Assembly: GCF_042847215.1 (NCBI RefSeq)
Contig: NZ_AP031500.1
Location: 2,728,001-2,792,000, forward strand
Length of the DNA: 64,000 bases
Reading direction: 5' to 3'
From: Gilvimarinus japonicus
Lineage (GTDB): Bacteria > Pseudomonadota > Gammaproteobacteria > Pseudomonadales > Cellvibrionaceae
The translations under genes were made by a program, and so were the position numbers. Positions 45,733-54,104 of the stretch are shown here, piece by piece. How positions within the stretch are numbered: position 1 is the first letter of the stretch; each line of letters starts with the position of its first letter. The notes under the pieces are model-generated. The model did not search any database. It had not been told where the DNA came from and saw nothing but the letters and a program-made list of their open reading frames with translations.

Positions 45733-48700
45733 ATGATAAAAAACCTAGTTCTATTGCCAACCGTGAGCGTTATGGCGCTCACCCTAAGCGCCTGTGGCGG
45801 CTCCGATGGAGGCGGCGATAACAGCTCCTCCAGTGTTGCCAGTTCGGTCAGCTCATCGGTATCGTCCAGTTCCTCTGTCAATCCAGCACCGCCAAGCTCC
45901 TCTAGCTCGGCCGACAGCTCAAGCGAGTCGAGCTCATCGGTAAGCTCTAGCGAAAGCAGTTCAAGCGAATCGTCGGATAGCAGCATTTCATCCAGCAGCT
46001 CCAGCGTCAGCAGCGTCAGCAGCGTCAGCAGCGTCAGCAGTTCATCGTCCACCGCTAACTCATCAAGCTCAAGCTCGTCCTCTGTTGCAAGCTCAAGCTC
46101 GTCTTCTGTTGCCAGCTCCAGCTCGTCCGCAGCCGCACAGTGGAATATGGTGTGGAGCGATGAGTTTGAAGGCAGCAGTATCGATAGCAGCAAGTGGGCC
46201 CACGAGGTTAACTGCTGGGGCGGCGGCAACAACGAGCAGCAGTGCTACACCGACCGCGCCGACAACAGCTACGTCCAAGACGGCAAGCTGTTCATAGTCG
46301 CGCGCCAAGAAAGCTTTAGCGGACCGGCGGTTAACAACGAAGACCCCAGCTACGATCCCGCCGACACCTCGGCCACCATGCCCTACACCTCGGCGCGCTT
46401 ACGCACCCGCGATAAAGCCGACTGGACCTATGGCCGCATGGAAATTAACGCCAAGCTGCCGCAAGGTGACGGCTTATGGCCCGCCATTTGGATGCTGCCA
46501 ACAGACTCGAAATATGGCGGCTGGCCGCTCAGCGGCGAGATCGACATTATGGAAGCCGTTAACCCCAATGCCGGCGGAGCCAATGAAGTGTATGGCACCC
46601 TGCACTATGGCCGCGTGTGGCCCAACAACTTAAACACTGGCAGCGATTACAGCCCTCCAGCCAACGTCTGGGACGAGTTTCACACTTACGCGGTTGAGTG
46701 GGAGCAAGGGGAAATCCGCTGGTACGTGGACGATGTGCACTTTGCCACTCACACCCAAGACGATTGGTTTACCTATTACTGGGGTGGCCAGGAGCAAGGC
46801 TTCCAGCTGGGCACTGACGATGCACCGTTTGACCAGAACTTTCATATGTTGCTTAACGTAGCGGTTGGCGGTAACTGGCCCGGCGCGCCGGACGGCAGTG
46901 CCAGCTTCCCGCAAACTATGGAAGTCGATTATGTTCGCGTTTACGAGTGTTCGGCCAACCCAACCACTGGCAAAGGTTGCGCCACTATCGACCCAAGCGC
47001 CAAAGATGTCGCGGGCGTTGCGCCACCGACAGCAGAAAGCTACGACCTTTATAACGGTGGCGCCACCAGCTTTACCTTTAGCACCGTCGACGGTGAAGTT
47101 ACCAACACTTTGGTACCGGGCTTTTACGACAACAACACCGGCAATGTCATCAGCGATCCGCAGGGAATGGACGCCAACGGTAATACCGTATGGGATATTG
47201 AGTTTAATGGCCCTGGTAATGCTTTTTTAACAACTGGGGACATGAGCGCCTATCCCGAGGTCAATGACGGCCTAAAATTTACCAATGTGGCCGAATACGG
47301 TGAGCTGCGCTTTAAAATGCTGGTGGAGGCAATCGACCCGGCCACCGAACTGCACATTAAGCTCGACAGTGGTTGGCCCAATGTTAGCTTCCACACCATC
47401 GACACCCCTGCGGTGGGCGAATGGACCGAGGTGGCGGTTGCCATCAACGAGCTGTCACCCAACAATATCGAAACCGGCGAGGCAAATTTAGGCCAGCTAA
47501 TCAACGCGTTTGTGATTGAGGCCTCGGGCGGTACCGCCCATGTGCAATTGGCCGACATTCAACTCGGTTGCTTAAGCCCGTGCGGTGTTGATCCGGTGCT
47601 GGCGGCGGTTAGCGACACATTAACCGATCAGTTCACCATCTTTAAAAACGGCGTACCCGGTGCCAATTGGGACTTTGGTGTCGGCAGTTGGGACAACAAC
47701 TCAGGCCACGTGACCGCGCAAACAGCGACTGACCCAGATCGCGGTGATGTACTGGATATTCTCTTTGATACCAGCGGCAACAATGGTTTAGCGTTTATTC
47801 AATCCACCACGCCCAAAAATGGTCGTGCTTTTGCTACCAACGGCAAACTGCGCTTTGACATTAACGTACTGGACTATGGCACCAACACTAACGGCATTGT
47901 GGTAAAAGCCGAAAGTGGCCCAGGCGTAGGCACCGGTGATTATGTTATCGACCGGGTCCCCGCGGGCACCTGGACGACGCTGACAATTGATATCGCTGAC
48001 TTACTGTCCGCACCGGGCAACAGCGGCTTCAACATCGATGCGTTTAACACACCGTTTGTGATTTTGCCCGCATGGGATGATCAGGCCGGCGTACACATCC
48101 AAATCGATAATGTCGAATGGATCGACGGCGACGGCTCAAGCGAAACCACTGTGGATGCCATCACCGATAGCTTTGACATCTATGCCAATGGCGCACCGAG
48201 TTCGGCTCAAGGCCTAAACATTGGCATTTGGGATAACGACACAGGCCATATCACCGTCAACACCGTAGCCGATGTCGACCGAGGCGATGTACTGCAGTTG
48301 GATTATAGTGACAGCGCCAATAATGGTGTGGCTTTTCTGCACTTCACTGACCTAAAAAACCTGAGCGCTTTTGCCAGTGAAGGCCAGCTTGTTTTTGACC
48401 TCAAAGTGCTCGATTTTGGCAGCAACACCAGCGGGTTGATTGTCAAAGCCGAGAGCGGCGCCAACATGGGCTCAGGCGACTATCAAATCTCCACACCCCT
48501 GGTAAATGTCTGGACTACCTACACCATTGATATCGCCGACTTAGTAGCGGCCGGACCGCAAGCGGGCTTCACGCTCGACTCCATCAATACCCCTTTTGTC
48601 TTTTTACCTGCCTGGGGCGATCAAGCGGGCGTCAGTGTGCAGCTAGACAACATTCGCTGGCTACTTAATGGCGGCTCTTCCAGCAGCGCTAGCAGCTCTT

Positions 48701-50877
48701 CGAGTTCGTCAAGCTCAGTCAGCTCTAGCTCAGTTAGCTCAAGCTCTGAATCCAGCGCCAGCAGCTCATCGAGCGTCGGTGGTGGTACTGGCGGCGGCAC
48801 GGGCGCTGGCATTGACACCAGTGGCAGCGCACCTACGAGCTTGGCCACTGGCTGGGAGCTGGTATGGAACGACGAGTTTAACGGCGCCAGCATTGACAGC
48901 GATCGCTGGGAGCACGAAGTTAACTGTTGGGGCGGCGGTAACAACGAAGCCCAGTGCTACACCGACAGCGCCGACAACAGCTACGTGGCTGACAGCTTGC
49001 TACACATATCGGCCATCTACGAAGGTGCGGGTATGGTCTGTGGCCCCTCGCTCAACCAAGAGGACCCCGGCTACCCCGGTGCCAACGCCTGTAAAGACTA
49101 CTCATCGGCCCGCCTGCGCACCCGCGGCAAAGCCGACTGGACCTACGGTCGGATGGAGATTCGTGCCCGGGTACCACAAGGCGTGGGCGTCTGGCCCGCG
49201 ATCTGGATGCTGCCGAGCGATACCAGCACTTACGGCGGTTGGCCGCACAGTGGCGAGCTGGATATTTTTGAAGCCTTCCAACCCGGCGTAGCGGGACCGG
49301 CCCCCACTGGCGCCGAGAACGAAATGCACGGCACCTTGCACTATGGCTATTCATGGCCCTGGAACCAGTACAGTGGTGCAGCCTACGAGCCACCAACCAA
49401 TATCTGGGATGACTTCTACACCTACACCGTAGAATGGGAAGAAGGCGAAATTCGCTGGTACGTAAACGACGTACTGTTTGCCCGCAACAGCGGCAACTGG
49501 TTTATCTATTACTGGGGCGGCCAAGAGATCGGCTATCAAGTGGGCACCGAAGCTCAGCCGTTTGATAACCCATTCCATATGATTTTGAATGTCGCACTGG
49601 GCAACGGTCAGTATATTGACTTGCCGGAGTTTACCGACACCAGAACCATGGAAGTCGATTATGTGCGGGTTTACGAGTGCTCATTAGACCCTGTGAGCGG
49701 CAAAGGCTGTGAAACGCCAACCGCTAACGCTGGTGTTACCCCAACTAATATTGCGGGCCACGTACCGCCGCCAGACACCCGTGAAGAGCTTTACTTGTTC
49801 CAGGACGGCCTGAAAACATTAACCCTAGCGGGCAACGAGGGTGATGTGCAAGCGAGCTTTACGCCGCAACTTTACCCAGACGCCGCAACGGTAATCTCTA
49901 ACCCTGACGCGGCTGGCCCCAACAGCGAAACCGTATGGGATATTGAGTTTACCGGCGCTCCCGCTTCGGCCTTTTTAACCTCCGACGGCGGCTTAAATTT
50001 TGGCGACAACCTACACAGCCGCGCCAAAAACTTAGGCGAGCTGCGCTTTGACTTGCGGGTGCTGGATATCGAGCCGGGTACGTCGCTGTTGATTAAAATC
50101 GATAGCGTATACCCAAAAGTCAGTTATCACGAGATCGAAATTCCGGCCGATGTTGGCGCCGGGGCACAATGGTCCGAGGTAGCCGTGCGCTTGTGGTCGC
50201 TACAGCCCAACACTAACGAAGGCTACGCCTCACCGGTTGACTACACCAGCATCAACAATGCGTTTGTCATTGAAGCCTCTGGCGGCACCGCCCACGTACA
50301 GCTCAACAACATTCGTCTTACTTGTTTAGACGACGCTGTCGCCAACTGTGATATTACGCCCATCGAACCGGCCGAAGAGATCACCGAGGATATGGACATC
50401 TTTGTTGACAACCTAGCAGCGGACTGGAGCAACCCAGGCTTCGAGGTTTATCAACAAGGCGGGCAGGTAATCACCATTGATGCCACAGCGACAGACCCTG
50501 ACAAGGGCACTGTGATTGAAGTGGAGTTTACCGACACCGGATTTGGTACCTTCTATATCCGGGACAGCTCTGCCAAAGACCTTAGCGCTTTCACCAGTGG
50601 TAATTTGGTGTTTGATCTTAAGGTGGTGAGCAACACCGGTAACACCAATGGCTTCGTCGTCAAAGCAGACTGCGGTTACCCCTGCGTTGGCACAGAAGTG
50701 TCCGTCCCACTGCCGGCGGACAACGAGTGGCACCCTATTTCCGTGCCCATCTCCGACATCAACCAAGGCGGCTTTGACATAACAAAGGTCGACGTGCCTT
50801 TCTCACTGTGGCCCATAGCAGGCGAGCAGAACGTTACCTTCCAGGTGGACAACATCCGCTGGGAACTGGCTGACTAA
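45733..50877 (+). CDS. Surface lipoprotein with two GH16 laminarinase domains and five binding modules
   Basis: The protein has 1714 residues. Lipobox LSAC gives Cys21, so it is lipid-anchored. Order: polyserine (about 30-133), GH16-1 (135-406; catalytic EIDIME with Glu269 and Glu274), module 1 (437-617), module 2 (631-797), module 3 (810-977), polyserine (982-1016), GH16-2 (1037-1316; ELDIFE with Glu1175 and Glu1180), module 4 (1352-1535), module 5 (1552-1714). The GH16 sequences, with GRMEINAKLPQGDGLWPAIW, are of the beta-1,3(4)-glucanase (laminarinase) type. The five modules are related to each other and look like jelly-roll carbohydrate-binding domains (…DNIRW/DIQLGC ends). I do not know their family number. 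It would cut laminarin or callose at the cell surface. A strong terminator follows. Confidence 0.93.
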   Translation: MIKNLVLLPTVSVMALTLSACGGSDGGGDNSSSSVASSVSSSVSSSSSVNPAPPSSSSSADSSSESSSSVSSSESSSSESSDSSISSSSSSVSSVSSVSSVSSSSSTANSSSSSSSSVASSSSSSVASSSSSAAAQWNMVWSDEFEGSSIDSSKWAHEVNCWGGGNNEQQCYTDRADNSYVQDGKLFIVARQESFSGPAVNNEDPSYDPADTSATMPYTSARLRTRDKADWTYGRMEINAKLPQGDGLWPAIWMLPTDSKYGGWPLSGEIDIMEAVNPNAGGANEVYGTLHYGRVWPNNLNTGSDYSPPANVWDEFHTYAVEWEQGEIRWYVDDVHFATHTQDDWFTYYWGGQEQGFQLGTDDAPFDQNFHMLLNVAVGGNWPGAPDGSASFPQTMEVDYVRVYECSANPTTGKGCATIDPSAKDVAGVAPPTAESYDLYNGGATSFTFSTVDGEVTNTLVPGFYDNNTGNVISDPQGMDANGNTVWDIEFNGPGNAFLTTGDMSAYPEVNDGLKFTNVAEYGELRFKMLVEAIDPATELHIKLDSGWPNVSFHTIDTPAVGEWTEVAVAINELSPNNIETGEANLGQLINAFVIEASGGTAHVQLADIQLGCLSPCGVDPVLAAVSDTLTDQFTIFKNGVPGANWDFGVGSWDNNSGHVTAQTATDPDRGDVLDILFDTSGNNGLAFIQSTTPKNGRAFATNGKLRFDINVLDYGTNTNGIVVKAESGPGVGTGDYVIDRVPAGTWTTLTIDIADLLSAPGNSGFNIDAFNTPFVILPAWDDQAGVHIQIDNVEWIDGDGSSETTVDAITDSFDIYANGAPSSAQGLNIGIWDNDTGHITVNTVADVDRGDVLQLDYSDSANNGVAFLHFTDLKNLSAFASEGQLVFDLKVLDFGSNTSGLIVKAESGANMGSGDYQISTPLVNVWTTYTIDIADLVAAGPQAGFTLDSINTPFVFLPAWGDQAGVSVQLDNIRWLLNGGSSSSASSSSSSSSSVSSSSVSSSSESSASSSSSVGGGTGGGTGAGIDTSGSAPTSLATGWELVWNDEFNGASIDSDRWEHEVNCWGGGNNEAQCYTDSADNSYVADSLLHISAIYEGAGMVCGPSLNQEDPGYPGANACKDYSSARLRTRGKADWTYGRMEIRARVPQGVGVWPAIWMLPSDTSTYGGWPHSGELDIFEAFQPGVAGPAPTGAENEMHGTLHYGYSWPWNQYSGAAYEPPTNIWDDFYTYTVEWEEGEIRWYVNDVLFARNSGNWFIYYWGGQEIGYQVGTEAQPFDNPFHMILNVALGNGQYIDLPEFTDTRTMEVDYVRVYECSLDPVSGKGCETPTANAGVTPTNIAGHVPPPDTREELYLFQDGLKTLTLAGNEGDVQASFTPQLYPDAATVISNPDAAGPNSETVWDIEFTGAPASAFLTSDGGLNFGDNLHSRAKNLGELRFDLRVLDIEPGTSLLIKIDSVYPKVSYHEIEIPADVGAGAQWSEVAVRLWSLQPNTNEGYASPVDYTSINNAFVIEASGGTAHVQLNNIRLTCLDDAVANCDITPIEPAEEITEDMDIFVDNLAADWSNPGFEVYQQGGQVITIDATATDPDKGTVIEVEFTDTGFGTFYIRDSSAKDLSAFTSGNLVFDLKVVSNTGNTNGFVVKADCGYPCVGTEVSVPLPADNEWHPISVPISDINQGGFDITKVDVPFSLWPIAGEQNVTFQVDNIRWELAD
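46003..46038 (+). repeat. Exact 9-bp tandem repeat in polyserine linker
   Basis: AGCGTCAGC is repeated four times without change and encodes a Ser-Val-Ser pattern. It lies within the 300-base polyserine coding stretch and can change length by slippage without breaking the frame. Confidence 0.85.
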
Positions 50878-50895
50878 CGTTTATACTTGCCGCGT

Positions 50896-50931
50896 AAAAG
50901 GCCGCTAGAGCTTCCTCTAGCGGCCTTTTTT
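50896..50931. terminator. Strong terminator after laminarinase gene
   Basis: AAAAGGCCGCTAGAG (50896-50910), loop CTTC, and its exact complement (50915-50929) followed by T. Confidence 0.95.
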
Positions 50932-51274
50932 ATTACCCACCACACGAGCCTTTACGCCGATTGGCCACGCAGGCCAGCCGTACCTGAGTCTTTGCCCAAG
51001 CCGCCTGCTCTAGGTTTCTTTCAAACGAGGGTATCGTCGTCATCTCAGGCAAGCGCGCCACTCTCACTTATAAAAAAACACCCGATTGCTTGTTTCCGCC
51101 GCGCACAACAACCCGCGGATTAGCTTTATTTGCGCCACAAAGCCTGCCATTGCGAGCCCCCTATAAAACCGGCGGTATGACCACTTAACTCGCAGCGGGC
51201 TGATCTTTTTAAAGGTGGCTCACGCTAAAAACCAGACGATTAATCAGCACTAGCGAGTATATTCGGCCAATAAA

Positions 51275-51294
51275 AAATGACAGCGGTGTCATTT
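51275..51294 (+). promoter_or_regulatory. LacI-type palindromic operator before PPi-PFK gene
   Basis: AAATGACA-GCGG-TGTCATTT is an 8-bp inverted repeat with a central CG. The core AATGACANCGNTGTCATT pattern resembles operators of LacI-family sugar regulators such as NagR. It lies about 110 bases before the ATG at 51407. Confidence 0.55.
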
Positions 51295-51352
51295 CTGTAA
51301 GGCCAAAAATACCACAAAAACCAAACAAAAGCCTTACCAATTAACCTTGCCC

Positions 51353-51362
51353 GGTATGACCA
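51353..51362 (+). promoter_or_regulatory. GGTAWNACCA box before PPi-PFK gene
   Basis: GGTATGACCA followed by AT. It shares its core with three boxes upstream of the pectin TonB receptor. ACCAATT also occurs just before, near 51335. Confidence 0.4.
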
Positions 51363-51406
51363 ATAAATGATTTAATACAACTTTACGGTTAAAGGAGCTA
51401 AAAACA

Positions 51407-52693
51407 ATGGCGAATGCATTCTATGGCCAATCTGGCGGCGTTACTGCGGTTATCAACGCAACGGCCGCCGGAATCATCGAGACCGCGCGCCAACACCCCA
51501 CCGTATTTGACAAGGTGTATGCCGGCCGCGACGGTATTCTCGGCGCACTGCACGAAAACTTAGTTGATATCAGTGAAGAATCGGTCGATACCCTAGAGCA
51601 GTTACTGCATACGCCGGGCGGCGCCTTCGGCTCCTGTCGCCACAAACTGCAAAACCCCAATGTTAATCACGATGAATACCAGCGCATTATCGAGGTGTTT
51701 CGCGCCCACGATATTCGCTACTTCTTTTATAACGGCGGCGGCGACTCACAAGACACCACTCGCAAGCTGGCGCACGTTGCCGAGCTAATGGGCTACGACC
51801 TAACGTGTATTGGGGTGCCCAAAACCATCGATAACGACCTGCCGGCCACGGACAACAGCCCAGGCTTTGGCTCGGTCGCCAAGTATGTGGCGGTATCAGC
51901 ACTAGAGGCCTCTTTCGATATCGCCTCGATGCATAAAACCTCCACTAAAGTGTTTGTGATGGAGGTAATGGGACGCCGTTCGGGCTGGATTGCCGCCGCG
52001 GCGGGCCTTGCCTGCGACGAGCGCGAGCTGGGGCCAGACGTTATCTTGGTGCCCGAAATCAGCTTCGACAAAGAGGCTTTTTTAGAGCGCGTGAAACAGA
52101 CTGTGGCCAAAAAAGGGTTTTGCGTTGTAATCACCGCCGAGGGTATTCGCCAAGCCACCGGCGAGCTGCTGGCCTCGGCCGACAACGAAGATCCGTTTGG
52201 TCACACCCAGTTTGGCGGCGTCGCGCCGCTTCTGGTGGATTTTATTAAAGAGCGCTTTAACTACAAATGCCACTGGAGTGTGTGCGACTACCTGCAGCGC
52301 GCCGCGCGTCACCTGGCATCGCAAACCGATGTCGAGCAATCCTACGCCGTGGGCAAAGCGGCCGTCGAGTACGCCGTTGCCGGGCTGCAATCGGTGATGC
52401 CCGCCATTGTCCGCACGCAATCGGTGCCTTATCAGTGGGACATCAAACCGGTGCATATCTCTGAGGTCGCCAGTGGCGAAAAAAACATGCCCCGCCACTT
52501 TATGAGCAAAGACGGTTTTAGTGTCACCCAGGCGGGGCTCGATTATTTTGCCCCGCTCATTTTTGGCGAGGCCTACCCGCCCTATCGCAACGGTTTGCCC
52601 GAATATCGCAAGTGCCGCAATCGTTTAATACCGCGCAAGCTACCCGAATATTTTGGCCGCAAAGACGGCGCAAAAGAAACAGAGCCAGCCTAA
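51407..52693 (+). CDS. Pyrophosphate-type 6-phosphofructokinase
   Basis: The protein has 428 residues. NGGGDSQDT shows Asp where ATP enzymes have Gly in GGDGS, and GVPKTIDNDLPATDNSPGFGS has the Lys before TID that marks pyrophosphate dependence. MGRRSGWIAAAAGLA is the substrate loop. It interconverts fructose 6-phosphate and fructose 1,6-bisphosphate with pyrophosphate and is reversible. AAAGGAG lies before the ATG. The aldolase gene follows 61 bases after the stop, so the two form a glycolytic pair. Cofactor choice is inferred from these residues alone. Confidence 0.9.
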   Translation: MANAFYGQSGGVTAVINATAAGIIETARQHPTVFDKVYAGRDGILGALHENLVDISEESVDTLEQLLHTPGGAFGSCRHKLQNPNVNHDEYQRIIEVFRAHDIRYFFYNGGGDSQDTTRKLAHVAELMGYDLTCIGVPKTIDNDLPATDNSPGFGSVAKYVAVSALEASFDIASMHKTSTKVFVMEVMGRRSGWIAAAAGLACDERELGPDVILVPEISFDKEAFLERVKQTVAKKGFCVVITAEGIRQATGELLASADNEDPFGHTQFGGVAPLLVDFIKERFNYKCHWSVCDYLQRAARHLASQTDVEQSYAVGKAAVEYAVAGLQSVMPAIVRTQSVPYQWDIKPVHISEVASGEKNMPRHFMSKDGFSVTQAGLDYFAPLIFGEAYPPYRNGLPEYRKCRNRLIPRKLPEYFGRKDGAKETEPA

Positions 52694-52754
52694 CAATAGA
52701 GCAATAGCATAGTGAACTTACGACTTTTCAAGGACCCCTTTAAGGAACACCACC

Positions 52755-53804
52755 ATGACTGATATCGCGCGCCTACTCGGCGATCAAGCCGATTACCTGC
52801 TGGGCCACCAGTGCCAAACGATACCTGCCGACACCCTGATTACCCCCAAGCCCGACTACGTCGGTGCTACTTTTAGCGCCACCGACCGGCCACCGCAGGT
52901 ACTGCGCAATTTTCAAAGTATCTTAAACGCCGGGCGACTGGGCGGTACGGGCTATATGTCTATTCTGCCGGTAGACCAAGGTATTGAGCACTCGGCCGCC
53001 GCCAGCTTCGCGCCAAACCCGGCTTACTTTGATCCCAAAAACATCGTCGAGTTGGCCCTAGAGGGCGGCTGTAACGCGGTGGCATCGACCCTCGGTGTGC
53101 TCGGGGCGGTATCGCGCCACTACGCCCACCGAATTCCGTTTGTGGTGAAACTCAACCACAACGATGCCTTAATTCACCCCACCTCTTACGATCAACGCAT
53201 GTTTGGCAGTGTGCGCCAAGCCTATGACATGGGCGCTGCCGCCGTGGGCGCTACCGTATATTTTGGCTCCGAGAGCTCGCGCCGCCAGCTAGAAGAGATC
53301 TCGGCCGCATTCGCCGAAGCGCACAAGCTAGGTATGGTGACGATCTTGTGGTGCTACTTGCGCAACAGCGCCTTCAAAACAGACAGCGACGACCACCATG
53401 TATCAGCCGATCTGTCAGGTCAGGCCAACTATCTGGGCGTGACCATCGAAGCGGACATCATCAAACAAAAAATGCCCGAAACCAACGGCGGCTTTAACGC
53501 GGTTAACGTGGGCAAAACCCACGAGCGGGTGTACAACAACCTCACCTCGGATCACCCAATCGACTTAACCCGCTACCAGGTTGCCAACTGCTATATGGGC
53601 CGGATTGGTCTGATCAACTCCGGCGGCGCATCCGGGGCTAACGATTTATCCCAAGCGGTACGCACCGCCGTCATCAACAAGCGCGCCGGCGGCATGGGCT
53701 TAATCAGTGGCCGCAAAGCATTCCAAAAACCCTTCGCCGAGGGCGTTCAGCTGCTACATTCCATTCAGGACGTCTATTTAGATCAAACGGTCGATCTCGC
53801 GTAA
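52755..53804 (+). CDS. Class I fructose-bisphosphate aldolase (DhnA/FbaB type)
   Basis: The protein has 349 residues. The archaeal/bacterial class I aldolase blocks are visible: ILPVDQGIEHSAAASF, VVKLNHNDALI, AVGATVYFGS and a Lys-containing VNVGKT region; the Schiff-base Lys should lie in the C-terminal half (GGMGLISGRKAFQKPF). It splits fructose 1,6-bisphosphate into triose phosphates. It is in an operon with the phosphofructokinase. A GGATGTAG/CTACATCC hairpin (53827-53848) follows the stop but has no T-run. Confidence 0.93.
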   Translation: MTDIARLLGDQADYLLGHQCQTIPADTLITPKPDYVGATFSATDRPPQVLRNFQSILNAGRLGGTGYMSILPVDQGIEHSAAASFAPNPAYFDPKNIVELALEGGCNAVASTLGVLGAVSRHYAHRIPFVVKLNHNDALIHPTSYDQRMFGSVRQAYDMGAAAVGATVYFGSESSRRQLEEISAAFAEAHKLGMVTILWCYLRNSAFKTDSDDHHVSADLSGQANYLGVTIEADIIKQKMPETNGGFNAVNVGKTHERVYNNLTSDHPIDLTRYQVANCYMGRIGLINSGGASGANDLSQAVRTAVINKRAGGMGLISGRKAFQKPFAEGVQLLHSIQDVYLDQTVDLA

Positions 53805-53982
53805 AACCAAGCTCGTCCGCACAACCGGATGTAGCGCTCTCTACATCCACACAAAACGCCCACAAGGCGCACACACGCGGGGCGCGGCCGTCATACCATG
53901 GCGGCAGCGCCCCGCGCCATTAACATTTTTAACGCCCACAACATGCCTGAGCCAGGCGGCCAAAAGCACCCGCCGCGCCAAA

Positions 53983-54068
53983 GGTAAGACCAAAAATTAA
54001 AATGGTAAAACCAAATATTGAACTTTGATGATTTATATGCAAACATTAGCTATAAATTGGTAATACCA
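53983..54068 (+). promoter_or_regulatory. Three GGTAANACCA boxes before pectin TonB receptor
   Basis: GGTAAGACCA (53983-53992), GGTAAAACCA (54004-54013) and GGTAATACCA (54059-54068). The third reads AAATTGGTAATACCATAAAT and is close to the UxuR/ExuR-type uronate operator consensus (TTGGTATACCAA). Spacing is 21 and 55 bases, so all lie on about one face of the helix. Confidence 0.6.
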
Positions 54069-54104
54069 TAAATTTCTAATAATCTATAAAAACGGAGTAC
54101 ACTC

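Noticed and set aside
45820..46135. Regular short repeats that could suggest a CRISPR array
   Set aside because: They are in-frame serine codons of a linker; there are no spacers of constant length and no cas genes.
45672..46232. Minus-strand frame rich in Leu, Glu and Asp
   Set aside because: It is the complement of the polyserine coding stretch of the laminarinase; the same artefact occurs at 48621-48944 and at 29494-29679.
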